Positions 8,616-17,507 of a stretch of DNA of 64,000 nt are shown here, in pieces. Under the pieces are notes generated by a model. That model made no database searches. It was not told the DNA's origin and saw only the letters and a list, made by a program, of their open reading frames with translations. Source of the DNA: Paeniglutamicibacter terrestris (GTDB lineage: Bacteria; Actinomycetota; Actinomycetes; Actinomycetales; Micrococcaceae). The DNA is taken from contig NZ_JAAWVT010000005.1 of the NCBI RefSeq assembly GCF_012271785.1, positions 227,118 to 291,117 on the forward strand, written 5' to 3'. Numbering within the stretch: the stretch's first letter is position 1; the number at the start of each line of letters is the position of its first letter. The position numbers were made by a program, and so were the translations under genes.

Positions 8616-11600
8616 ATGGCAAAGACCAGTCGAGCCCGGTGGACAGCACCGTTGAAGGGCACCGCTTTTAAAGCGGTGGTCATTCCGGTGGTCGCCGCAC
8701 TCGCCGTGGCTGGTGCCATCATCCACCCGGGATTCGAAACCGCGGACGTGGAATTGAACGACGGCGGCGTCTGGGTCACCAACCAGGCCGAGGGCAAGAT
8801 CGGGCACATCAACTACCAGTCGCGCGTCATCGACGGCGGCGTGGTCACGCCGCTGCCGCGCTACGACCTGGCCCAGCATGCCGAACGGGTCTTTGTCCGC
8901 AACCTCGAACAGGCCTCACTGACCACCATCGACCCCGCCATGGTCCAATTCGCGGGTGACAATAACCTGCCCGCCAACTCATCCTTCTCCTTCGGCACCT
9001 CCGTCGTGGCGGTCACCGACGACGAGCACGGCACCGTGCAGGCCACCCGCGCGGAGAACATTTCGGAATTCTCCGGTGAGGGTGCCTTGCCGATCATCGA
9101 GTCCAACGGCGAGGTCGCCGCGGTGGTCGGGGCCGATGACACCGTATGGACCGTCGACTACCAATCAGGGGTGCTCGCCGCCCACACCATCGACGCCGAG
9201 GGCACCGCGCAGCCGCTCAGCGAGATCACCATCGAGGAATTGACCTCGATGGACAAGCCGCAGCTCAGCGCCGTCGGGGCGACCGGCGTGGTGTTTGATG
9301 CGGCTTCCGGCGACGTCTACACCTCCACCGGCGGGCATACCACTGTGGAGAACCCGACGAACGCCAAGATCCAGGCCCCCGGTCCTGGAGCACCGGGCGT
9401 GGCGATTGCCCTGGATAACGCGCTGGCCACGGTGTCGCTGGACGGGCGCGATGTGAACTACGAGCAGGTTGATACCGCCGGAACCCCCATCGAACCGGTA
9501 CGCGTGGGTACCTGCACCTATGCCGCCTGGCAGACCAGCGCCCAGTATCTGCGCCACTGCGCGGACCCCGCGCAGAACCAGAACATGCCCATCCCCGAAA
9601 TGCCTCAGGGATCCGAGCTGAAATTCCGGGTCAACCGTGACGTGGTGGTGCTCAACGACATCTCCACCGGACAGGTCTGGCTGATGAACGAGGGCATGGA
9701 GATCGTCAGCAACTGGAGCGATCTGGAACCGCCCAAGGGTGAGGGTGAGGCGAAGGAGGAAGAGACCAAGGAGATCACCGACGCCATCGAGCTGCCCAAC
9801 CGCACCGAGAAAAACGAAAAACCGATCGCCGAGGACGACACCTTCGCAGTACGCCCCGGTCGGGCCACGCTGCTGCCGGTGCTCTACAACGATGTGGACC
9901 CCGATGGGGATCTGCTGCTGGCCGAGCTGGAAGGCGGCGGACCATCTTTGGGTGAGCTGCAGTCGGTGCATGACGGGACCGGCTTCCAGATCGTAGTTCC
10001 CAAGGACGCCAGCGGCACCGCACGATTCAGTTACACCGCCGCCGATGGGCGCGGTGGTACCGACACCGCAACCGTCAACCTCAAGGTCGTGGACGAAGAC
10101 AGCAACGAGGCCCCGGAGCAGCAGCGCACCACCGTCCTGCAGGTCCGCCAGGGCGAATCGGCCAGCCGCAACCTGCTAACCGACTGGACCGATGCCGAGG
10201 GTGATGACCTGCGCCTGCTCGGCGGTACCAGCGAGGGCGACGACGTCATCCGGGTTCGCCCCGACGGCACCCTGACCTTCCAGGACGATGGCAAACGCAT
10301 CGGGCAGAAGGAAGTCACGATCCAAGTTTCCGATGGTCGCGAAAGCACCAAGGGCCGCGTGCTTGTCGAGGTGCTGGCCGACACCGCCATCAAGCCGGTC
10401 ACCGCGACCGATCACGTTCTCGCCCGCGTGGATGAGGCAACCAGCTTCGAACCCTTGCTCAACGATGTTGACCCCTCCGGGGGAGGGCTGCGTCTGGCCG
10501 GGGTGGACGACGTGTCCGGGCTTGAACTGAAGACCAACACGGAGACCGGTGCCGTCACCGTCACCGGAGATCGCCCCGGGACCTTCTACGCCGAGTACCT
10601 GGCCACCAACGGACCGGCCAGCGCACCGGGCTTGGTGCGCATCGATATTAAGGCGCCCGAGCCGAGCGACGCAGCCCCGGTCGCGGTGCGCGACATGGCG
10701 CTGCTGCCCTCCGGACAGGACGTGTTAGTTGACGTGCTGGGCAACGACTCCGACCCGGCCGGCGGCGTGCTGGTGGTCACCGGCGTGGAAAATAACCAAG
10801 AGGCTCCGTTCTCCACCAGCGTCGAACGCAATGCCCTGGTGCGCATCACCGACGTGCGCGGGCTGACCGACCCGACCACCATCAGCTACACCATCTCCAA
10901 CGGTGCGACGGAAGCCACCGGCGAGATCCGAGTCGTGCCGATCCCCGCCCCGCCGCGCCTCGACCCGCCGCAGGCCAACCCGGATTCGGTGACGGTACGC
11001 GCAGGCGACGTCGCGACGGTGAAGGTGCTGGAGAATGACATCCACCCCAACGGCGGCAAGCTAGAGCTGGCCCCGGAACTTCAGGAGACCGAGGACCTCG
11101 GTGAGGGTTCACTGATCTCCGTCGCCGATTCCACGGTGCGCTTCCGCGCCGGGGACTTCGAGGGTAAACCGCGCCAGGTCTCCGCCGTATATACCGTCGC
11201 CGGGCCCGATGGCCAGGAGGCCAGCGCGAGTGTGACCTTCGATGTGCAGCCAGCGGCCGACGCGAACGACCTGGAGAAGAACACCCCGCCGAACCCGTTG
11301 CCGGTTCAGGGCCGGGTCTTCGCCGGCAGCAGCACCAGCGTGCAGGTGCCGCTGGATGCCATCGACCCCGACGGCGACTCGGTGTCGCTGGTCCAGTTCG
11401 GATCTTCGCCCCGCTTCGGGACGGCAAAAATTCGTGGCTCGGCCATCGACTACACCGCCAACAAGGATGCCTCGGGCACCGACGAATTCAGCTACATCGT
11501 GGAAGACCGGCTCGGCGCCCGTTCCACCGCCACCGTGAAGATTGGCATCGCTCCGCTCTCGGAGGCCAACAATCCGCCGGTGGCGGTGAACGACTTCATT

Positions 11601-14600
11601 ACCGTGCGCCCCGAACGGCCCGTGGCCGTGGACGTGATGGACAACGACACCGATCCGGACGGCGACGCCCTGGCACTGCTCAGCGAGGTGGGCTCCGAGT
11701 CCTCGGTCAAGGCCGAGGTCATCGACGGGCGCGTGGTGCTCAGCTCCCCGCCGCAGAACGGCACCATCTCTGTTCGTTACCGCATCAGCGATGGGCGCGG
11801 CGGCACCGCCAGCGCCACCCTCACGGTCAAATCGGATCCCGAGGCTCGTCTGCTGGCCCCGATCGCCCGCGATGATCGCGTCTCGCTCGAGGAAGTCATC
11901 GAGAACGACGAAGTCACCGTCGACATCCTGCGCAACGACGAAGACCCCGACGGCAGTAGCGCTGACCTTGAGGTCAGCCTGCCCGATGAGCCGGCGGGTG
12001 TGGACATGGGCGAAAAGGGCCTCACCGTGCGCGTCGGCGCCGAACCCCAGGTCATCGCCTACAGACTCACCGACCCGGACTCTCTCACGTCAAATGCCTT
12101 TGTGCACGTGCCGGGTACCGGCGGAGCTCGCCCGATCCTGCGCAGCGGTCTGGCCCTCGAGGTCGAGGCCGGCCAGCTGCTGCCGCTGAAACTGCAGGAT
12201 CTGGTGCTGGTGCGTGAGGGGCACAAACCCAGGTTAACCACCGAGGACGCCGTGAGCTCGATGCCGGCGAACGATGGCAACCTGGTCGTCTCCGCCACCG
12301 AGCTCTCCTTCCGGGCACCGAAGGACTTCTCCGGACCGGCAGCCGTGACCTTCGAGGTCACCGACGGGTCCGGCCCCGATGACTCCACGGGGCTGTCTTC
12401 CACGCTGAGTGTGCCGATCAACGTTAATCCGGCCCCGGGCAATGACCCGAACGAGCAGCGCGAGGGCCAGGGGCCCGAGGACGAACCCGAGGAAGAAGAG
12501 GTGGAGGAGGAAGAACAGCCGGATCCGGAAAACTTCCCGCCGACCCTCCAGGCCAATGCCCTAACTGTTGGCCAGGGTGGGGAACCGGCCGAGCTGGACC
12601 TGCGCATGGCCGCCAATGATGCGAACGAGGAGGATTTGCCCAAGCTCGCCTTCGCCCTCGGCGCGGTCGATATCCAGGGTGTGAGTGCAGAAATCGTTGA
12701 CGGGCATACGCTGCGCGTTAGCGCGGCGGCCGACACCCCCAAGGGCACCCGCGGCACCGTGGCGATCTCGGTGAACGACGGGGTTAACCCGCCGACCACA
12801 GCCGCCATGGGCATCACCGTCACTGGCTCCACCCGGGAGCTGCCGGTCGCCGTCGCTGACAACATCGCCGACGCGGCCCAGGGTCGCACCGAGTCCGTCG
12901 ACGTGCTGACCAACGATCACAACCCGTACGCCGATCAGGGGCCGCTGCGGCTGATCAACGCGCGCCCGCTGGATCGCGCCCAGGGTACCGTAGCGCTGCG
13001 CGGGGATAAGGTGGACATCACTCCGAGTGAGAACTTCGTGGGCACCATGCGGGTGGAATACACCATCGGAGATGTCACCGATGATGTCTCGCGCAATGTC
13101 ATCGGCACCGTGACGCTGAACGTCAAGGGTGCCCCGAGTCCACCCTCGCTGCCCCGCGTGGAATCCACCGGCGATGAAAAAGCGGTGCTGACCTGGGGAC
13201 CACCGGCGAATAACGGTTCGCCGATCACCCACTACACGGTCACCGGTGGCGGGCACGTGCAAAAGTGCGCAACAACCACCTGCACCATCACGCCCCTGAC
13301 CAACGACACCATCTACAACTTCACCGTGACCGCCACCAACGCGGTGGGCGAATCGCCGGCCTCCCCGGCCTCCGCCGACGTCCGCCCGGACGTGGAACCC
13401 GAACAGCCCGGTGCCCCCACCGGGAAGGACGGAGACCAACAGGCCACCTTCAGCTGGAAGGCACCGGTGAGCCGCGGTTCGGCGATCCAGGGCTACACCC
13501 TGGAAATCTCCCCGGCCCCGGCCAACGGCATCACCCAGGTCTCCGGGATCACCGGCACCTCCTACACCTGGGCGGGGCTGAAAAACGGCACCGCCTACCA
13601 AACGCGGGTGCGCGCGGTGAACAAGGCGGCCAAGCCTTCACAGTTCAGCGCCTACTCCGCCTCCGTCACCCCGGCCGGTAAGCCCTTCGCCCCGAACGCT
13701 CCCACCGCGGTGCGCCAGGAATCGGCGATCGACGGAGGCGTCGTGGACGTGTCCTGGCGTGCCCCGGGTGCCAACGGCGCAGCGTTGAGCGGTTACACCG
13801 TGCGGGTCTACGAAGCCGCGACGCTGGTCAAAACCGTCTCCGGTATCCCGGCCAGCCGGCAGCGGCAGGCCGTTACCGGGCTGGGAACCGGTAAGTCCTA
13901 TCGCTTCACGGTGCAGGCCAGCAACCGCGTTGGTGCCTCCGATCAGAGTCAGCGTTCCACCGCTGTCACCCCGTACGGACGCCCGAAGGCCATCGGCGCG
14001 CTCACTGCGCAGGCCACCGGAACCGATCGCATGGTCAGGCTCGACTTCACGGCGCCCGGCGCGAACGGCGCGCCGGTCACCGGCTACCAGTACTCCACCG
14101 ACGGCGGAGCCTGGACGCCCTTCGGCGGCCCCGGCGGCACCATCGACACCGGAGCCAACGGTCAGGCCCACACCTGGCAGGTGCGCGCGCTGAACGCGGC
14201 CGGCCCGGCATCCCCGAGCCCGGCCAGCAACCAGATGAGCGCCTACGGTCCGTTGCGCGATAACGCGCAGATCGCCGCCACGCACGGGGACCACTGGATC
14301 AAATTCACTTGGAACGCCGCCGCCGGTGAGGCCAACGGGCGCACGCTCACCCACACTGTCACCGTCGATGGCAACAACACCGCCAACGACGGGGCCGAAC
14401 GCCTGGAGAACCTGGGTTACTCCACCGCGCGAACGCTGAAGATCACCGCCAGCGACGCCGAGGGTCAATCCAAATCCTGGTCGAAGACCGAGCAGACCAA
14501 CTCGAAGCCGGCGCGATCGGTGCAGCTGAGCCGTGGCCCGAACTACAACGGGTATCCCAACTCGACCTGCGCCCCAGACTGCTACAAGTACCACGTGGAG

Positions 14601-14804
14601 CTCTACGACTTTGACCCTGGGACCCACACCTACGAGGCCACCTGTTACCACTCCGGCGGGAACTTCGCCTCCAACCCGGTGACGATTGACGTTGGGCCCA
14701 AGGGCCGAGCCTCGGCGGACCTGCCCTGTGTGGTGGAACCCGGATACAAGTCGCCCTACTACGCCACGGTTGATGGCGTGGAATCGAATACCACCGGATT
14801 CTGA
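8616..14804 (+). CDS. Giant Ig-like/fibronectin type III surface protein (2062 aa)
   Basis: ATG 8616 follows AAGGAA at 8601. Residues about 18-38 form one membrane helix, so the rest is probably outside the cell. Residues about 45-390 look like a propeller or lectin-like domain with DGGVWVTNQAEGKIG-type strands. From about 400 to 1500 there are roughly eleven cadherin/Ig-like (tandem-95) repeats marked by NDVDPDGD, NDSDPAGG, NDTDPDGD and similar Ca2+-ligand-like motifs, interrupted near 1290 by a Glu-rich hinge. Residues 1505-1960 hold about five FN3 domains (e.g. GSPITHYTVTGG). The C-terminus has four Cys (STCAPDC, EATCYH, DLPC), likely two disulfides. No LPXTG. It heads a nine-gene cluster; a role as adhesin or wall-spanning sensor is inferred from architecture. 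Confidence 0.85.
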   Translation: MAKTSRARWTAPLKGTAFKAVVIPVVAALAVAGAIIHPGFETADVELNDGGVWVTNQAEGKIGHINYQSRVIDGGVVTPLPRYDLAQHAERVFVRNLEQASLTTIDPAMVQFAGDNNLPANSSFSFGTSVVAVTDDEHGTVQATRAENISEFSGEGALPIIESNGEVAAVVGADDTVWTVDYQSGVLAAHTIDAEGTAQPLSEITIEELTSMDKPQLSAVGATGVVFDAASGDVYTSTGGHTTVENPTNAKIQAPGPGAPGVAIALDNALATVSLDGRDVNYEQVDTAGTPIEPVRVGTCTYAAWQTSAQYLRHCADPAQNQNMPIPEMPQGSELKFRVNRDVVVLNDISTGQVWLMNEGMEIVSNWSDLEPPKGEGEAKEEETKEITDAIELPNRTEKNEKPIAEDDTFAVRPGRATLLPVLYNDVDPDGDLLLAELEGGGPSLGELQSVHDGTGFQIVVPKDASGTARFSYTAADGRGGTDTATVNLKVVDEDSNEAPEQQRTTVLQVRQGESASRNLLTDWTDAEGDDLRLLGGTSEGDDVIRVRPDGTLTFQDDGKRIGQKEVTIQVSDGRESTKGRVLVEVLADTAIKPVTATDHVLARVDEATSFEPLLNDVDPSGGGLRLAGVDDVSGLELKTNTETGAVTVTGDRPGTFYAEYLATNGPASAPGLVRIDIKAPEPSDAAPVAVRDMALLPSGQDVLVDVLGNDSDPAGGVLVVTGVENNQEAPFSTSVERNALVRITDVRGLTDPTTISYTISNGATEATGEIRVVPIPAPPRLDPPQANPDSVTVRAGDVATVKVLENDIHPNGGKLELAPELQETEDLGEGSLISVADSTVRFRAGDFEGKPRQVSAVYTVAGPDGQEASASVTFDVQPAADANDLEKNTPPNPLPVQGRVFAGSSTSVQVPLDAIDPDGDSVSLVQFGSSPRFGTAKIRGSAIDYTANKDASGTDEFSYIVEDRLGARSTATVKIGIAPLSEANNPPVAVNDFITVRPERPVAVDVMDNDTDPDGDALALLSEVGSESSVKAEVIDGRVVLSSPPQNGTISVRYRISDGRGGTASATLTVKSDPEARLLAPIARDDRVSLEEVIENDEVTVDILRNDEDPDGSSADLEVSLPDEPAGVDMGEKGLTVRVGAEPQVIAYRLTDPDSLTSNAFVHVPGTGGARPILRSGLALEVEAGQLLPLKLQDLVLVREGHKPRLTTEDAVSSMPANDGNLVVSATELSFRAPKDFSGPAAVTFEVTDGSGPDDSTGLSSTLSVPINVNPAPGNDPNEQREGQGPEDEPEEEEVEEEEQPDPENFPPTLQANALTVGQGGEPAELDLRMAANDANEEDLPKLAFALGAVDIQGVSAEIVDGHTLRVSAAADTPKGTRGTVAISVNDGVNPPTTAAMGITVTGSTRELPVAVADNIADAAQGRTESVDVLTNDHNPYADQGPLRLINARPLDRAQGTVALRGDKVDITPSENFVGTMRVEYTIGDVTDDVSRNVIGTVTLNVKGAPSPPSLPRVESTGDEKAVLTWGPPANNGSPITHYTVTGGGHVQKCATTTCTITPLTNDTIYNFTVTATNAVGESPASPASADVRPDVEPEQPGAPTGKDGDQQATFSWKAPVSRGSAIQGYTLEISPAPANGITQVSGITGTSYTWAGLKNGTAYQTRVRAVNKAAKPSQFSAYSASVTPAGKPFAPNAPTAVRQESAIDGGVVDVSWRAPGANGAALSGYTVRVYEAATLVKTVSGIPASRQRQAVTGLGTGKSYRFTVQASNRVGASDQSQRSTAVTPYGRPKAIGALTAQATGTDRMVRLDFTAPGANGAPVTGYQYSTDGGAWTPFGGPGGTIDTGANGQAHTWQVRALNAAGPASPSPASNQMSAYGPLRDNAQIAATHGDHWIKFTWNAAAGEANGRTLTHTVTVDGNNTANDGAERLENLGYSTARTLKITASDAEGQSKSWSKTEQTNSKPARSVQLSRGPNYNGYPNSTCAPDCYKYHVELYDFDPGTHTYEATCYHSGGNFASNPVTIDVGPKGRASADLPCVVEPGYKSPYYATVDGVESNTTGF

Positions 14805-14853
14805 CGCCGTCATCGGTGCAAAAACTTACGACGAGAAACAGGAGTCACATTTA

Positions 14854-16155
14854 ATGACGATGACCAACGAGCAGGCCAGCTGGTTCGCCGACACCTTCGC
14901 CAAGTTGGTGGCCAACGTGGGCATCTCCGTGCTCGGCAAGGACGAGGTGGTGCGCATGGTGCTCACCGCACTGCTGGCCGAGGGCCACGTGTTGTTGGAG
15001 GACGCGCCCGGGACCGGCAAAACGATGCTGGCCCGCTCGCTCTCGGCCACCGTACAGGGGACCAACTCGCGCATTCAGTTCACCCCCGATCTGCTGCCCT
15101 CGGACGTCACCGGTATCACCATCTACGACCAGAAGACCCAGGCGTTCGAGTTTCACCGCGGTCCGATCTTCGCCAACCTGGTGTTGGCCGATGAGATTAA
15201 CCGCGCCTCCCCGAAGACCCAGTCGGCACTGCTGGAGGTCATGGAGGAGAGCCGGGTGACGGTCGATGGGACCACCTACGCGCAGGCGCGCCCGTTCATG
15301 GTCATTGCCACGCAGAACCCGATCGAGCAGGCCGGCACCTACCGGCTGCCAGAGGCGCAGCTGGACCGCTTCCTGATCAAGACCTCCATCGGCTACCCGG
15401 ACCGCGCCGCGACCGTCGAACTGCTCGCCGGCAGTTCGCAGCGTGACCGCTCGACCTCGGTGAGCGCCATCATCACCACCGAGGCCGTCGCCGACATGGC
15501 CGATCTGGCCGCCACCACCCACGTGGACCGGGGTGTGCTGGAGTACGTGGCGCAACTCTGCGAGGCCACCCGCGATGCGTCCGAGACCCGATTGGGTGTT
15601 TCGGTGCGTGGGGCGCTGGCGATGGTGCGCGCCGCGAAGATCTGGGCTGCCACCGAGGGTCGGAACTATGTGCTGCCCGATGACATCAAGGCGCTGGCCG
15701 CTGCGGTGTGGACGCACCGCCTGGTGCTAGACCCGGAAGCTGAATTCACCGGGGCCAGTGCCGAAGCAGTGATCGCCGATGTGCTGCGCACCGTGCCGGC
15801 ACCGACCGGTCACGGCGGCAACGGCTCGGGCAGCGGCGCCAGCGGCGCTAACGGCACCAACGTCGGCAGCGTCGACTCCAGCGGCAATGGTGCGAACGGC
15901 GCCACCGGTGCCAGCGACCCCGCCGGCCATGGCGCCAACGGCGCCAACAACAATGGCGCCAGCGCTACGCGCAGCGGCCTGCGTGGCTTCCGCGCCCGCC
16001 GCGACAACAGTGCCAATGGCACTAACGGCAACGGCAGCGGCAGCGGCACCGGCGGCAACGGCACCGCCGCCGGCACCGAGGCGCCGTCGGCCGACGTCGA
16101 TGCGGCAGAGGCCGACGAATCCACGGTGCTGCGCCGGGACGTGGGCGGGGCATGA
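14854..16155 (+). CDS. MoxR-family AAA+ ATPase with low-complexity tail
   Basis: 433 residues from ATG 14854, behind AGGAG at 14840. The start was chosen because frames further upstream run inside the preceding gene. Walker A is DAPGTGKTML (about 51-60), Walker B is VLADEINRASPKTQ, and the sensor stretch ATQNPIEQAGTYRLPEAQLDR is typical of MoxR chaperones. The AAA+ part ends near residue 315. The last 115 residues or so are a Gly/Asn/Ala/Ser/Thr-rich low-complexity tail, unusual for a family normally of about 320 residues. MoxR ATPases usually act with the DUF58 protein encoded next, remodelling or activating protein complexes. The gene starts 49 bp after the surface-protein gene and its stop overlaps the DUF58 start (ATGA). 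Confidence 0.92.
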   Translation: MTMTNEQASWFADTFAKLVANVGISVLGKDEVVRMVLTALLAEGHVLLEDAPGTGKTMLARSLSATVQGTNSRIQFTPDLLPSDVTGITIYDQKTQAFEFHRGPIFANLVLADEINRASPKTQSALLEVMEESRVTVDGTTYAQARPFMVIATQNPIEQAGTYRLPEAQLDRFLIKTSIGYPDRAATVELLAGSSQRDRSTSVSAIITTEAVADMADLAATTHVDRGVLEYVAQLCEATRDASETRLGVSVRGALAMVRAAKIWAATEGRNYVLPDDIKALAAAVWTHRLVLDPEAEFTGASAEAVIADVLRTVPAPTGHGGNGSGSGASGANGTNVGSVDSSGNGANGATGASDPAGHGANGANNNGASATRSGLRGFRARRDNSANGTNGNGSGSGTGGNGTAAGTEAPSADVDAAEADESTVLRRDVGGA

Positions 16156-17507
16156 GCAGACGGCCCACCGGCGCCGGAAGCCGCGCCTCCACCCGGGCAG
16201 CGGCGCGCAGCACCGCGCGAGCGCTGAAGGCCACCGCGGACAAATCGGCGGGTTTGCTCTCCGAGGCCACGGCGCTGCTCCGCGAGGCACTTGACCCGCT
16301 ACTGGTGCGCTGCCGCACGCTGTTCGCGAAGTACCTGGCCCCGGCCGGACGCGTCGTCTCTCCGCTGGGCTTTGTCGTCGCCGGGACCGCCGCGCTGCTC
16401 TGGCTGCTCGGGGTCGTGTTCGGGTGGCAGGAAGCCCTGCTCGGGGCGTTTATGGCAACACTGCTGCTACTGGTGGCGGTGGGCTTCATCATCGGCCGGT
16501 CCGATTTCCGCATCACCCTGGAGCTTAATCGCACCCGGGTGGCGGTAGGGGACCGCGCGGTCGGTGCCATGGAGGTGCTTAACCCCACGGCCCGCACCTC
16601 GTTGACGACGCTGATGGAACTGTCCGTGGGCGCCGCGGTGGCGACCTTCCGCGTGCCGCGGCTGGGCCCCGGGGAGCAGCATGAGGACCTGTTCACCATC
16701 CCCACCCGCCGCCGGGCCGTGCTGAGTGTTGGTCCGGTGCGTTCGGTGCGCCAAGACCCCTTTGGACTGCTGCGCCGCCAGGTCCGCTGGACCGAGCGCT
16801 ACGAGTTGTTTGTCCACCCCAAGACCACCGCGCTGCACGGCTCCTCCGCCGGTTTCATCCGCGATCTGGAGGGCATGACCACCCGCGATCTGTCCAATTC
16901 CGATGTCTCCTTTCACGCGCTGCGTGGTTACGTCGCGGGAGATGACCGCCGGCACATCCACTGGAAGTCCTCCGCGCGCACCAGCGAGCTGATGGTGCGC
17001 CAGTTCGAGGAGACCCGGCGCTCCCACCTGGCCATCGCGCTCTCGGCGAACCTCGGCGAATACGGGGACCCGGCCACGGGGCCCGATGACTTTGAGTTGG
17101 CGCTCTCCGCCGCGGCCTCCATCGGCCTGCAGGCCGTCACCGACCAGCGCAAGCTCTCGGTGCTGGCGCAGACCGGGCCGGTGCGCACCGACACCGGACG
17201 GAACATGCTCGATTCGCTGACCCGGCTGCAGGCACGCACGCTGCCCCGCCACGACGTCGCGGACCTGGTCCGCACCACCATCGAGACGGTGCCCGGGGCC
17301 TCGGTGGTCTTCATCCTCACCGGTGCCACCACCACCGCCCGGCAATTGCGCGAGGCGTCGATGCACGTGCCCTTCGGGGTGCGCGCCATCGCCATCCGCG
17401 CCGGGCACGGGCTGCGCGCCACCCGCGCCGACATCGGCGAATTAACGGTTTTGAGTCTGGGCAGCCTCGACGAGCTCGCTCTGCTGCTGCGCAGGGCAGC
17501 AGCATGA
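16152..17507 (+). CDS. DUF58 domain-containing membrane protein
   Basis: 451 residues. It has a basic N-terminal region, then two hydrophobic helices (about residues 70-115), then the DUF58 signature RGYVAGDDRRHIHWKSSAR in a von Willebrand A-like cytoplasmic or surface fold. DUF58 proteins are regular partners of MoxR ATPases and of TgpA-type transglutaminases. The ATG overlaps the MoxR stop by 4 bp and its own stop overlaps the next start, so the three are translationally coupled. The biochemical activity of the family is not established. Confidence 0.92.
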   Translation: MSRRPTGAGSRASTRAAARSTARALKATADKSAGLLSEATALLREALDPLLVRCRTLFAKYLAPAGRVVSPLGFVVAGTAALLWLLGVVFGWQEALLGAFMATLLLLVAVGFIIGRSDFRITLELNRTRVAVGDRAVGAMEVLNPTARTSLTTLMELSVGAAVATFRVPRLGPGEQHEDLFTIPTRRRAVLSVGPVRSVRQDPFGLLRRQVRWTERYELFVHPKTTALHGSSAGFIRDLEGMTTRDLSNSDVSFHALRGYVAGDDRRHIHWKSSARTSELMVRQFEETRRSHLAIALSANLGEYGDPATGPDDFELALSAAASIGLQAVTDQRKLSVLAQTGPVRTDTGRNMLDSLTRLQARTLPRHDVADLVRTTIETVPGASVVFILTGATTTARQLREASMHVPFGVRAIAIRAGHGLRATRADIGELTVLSLGSLDELALLLRRAAA

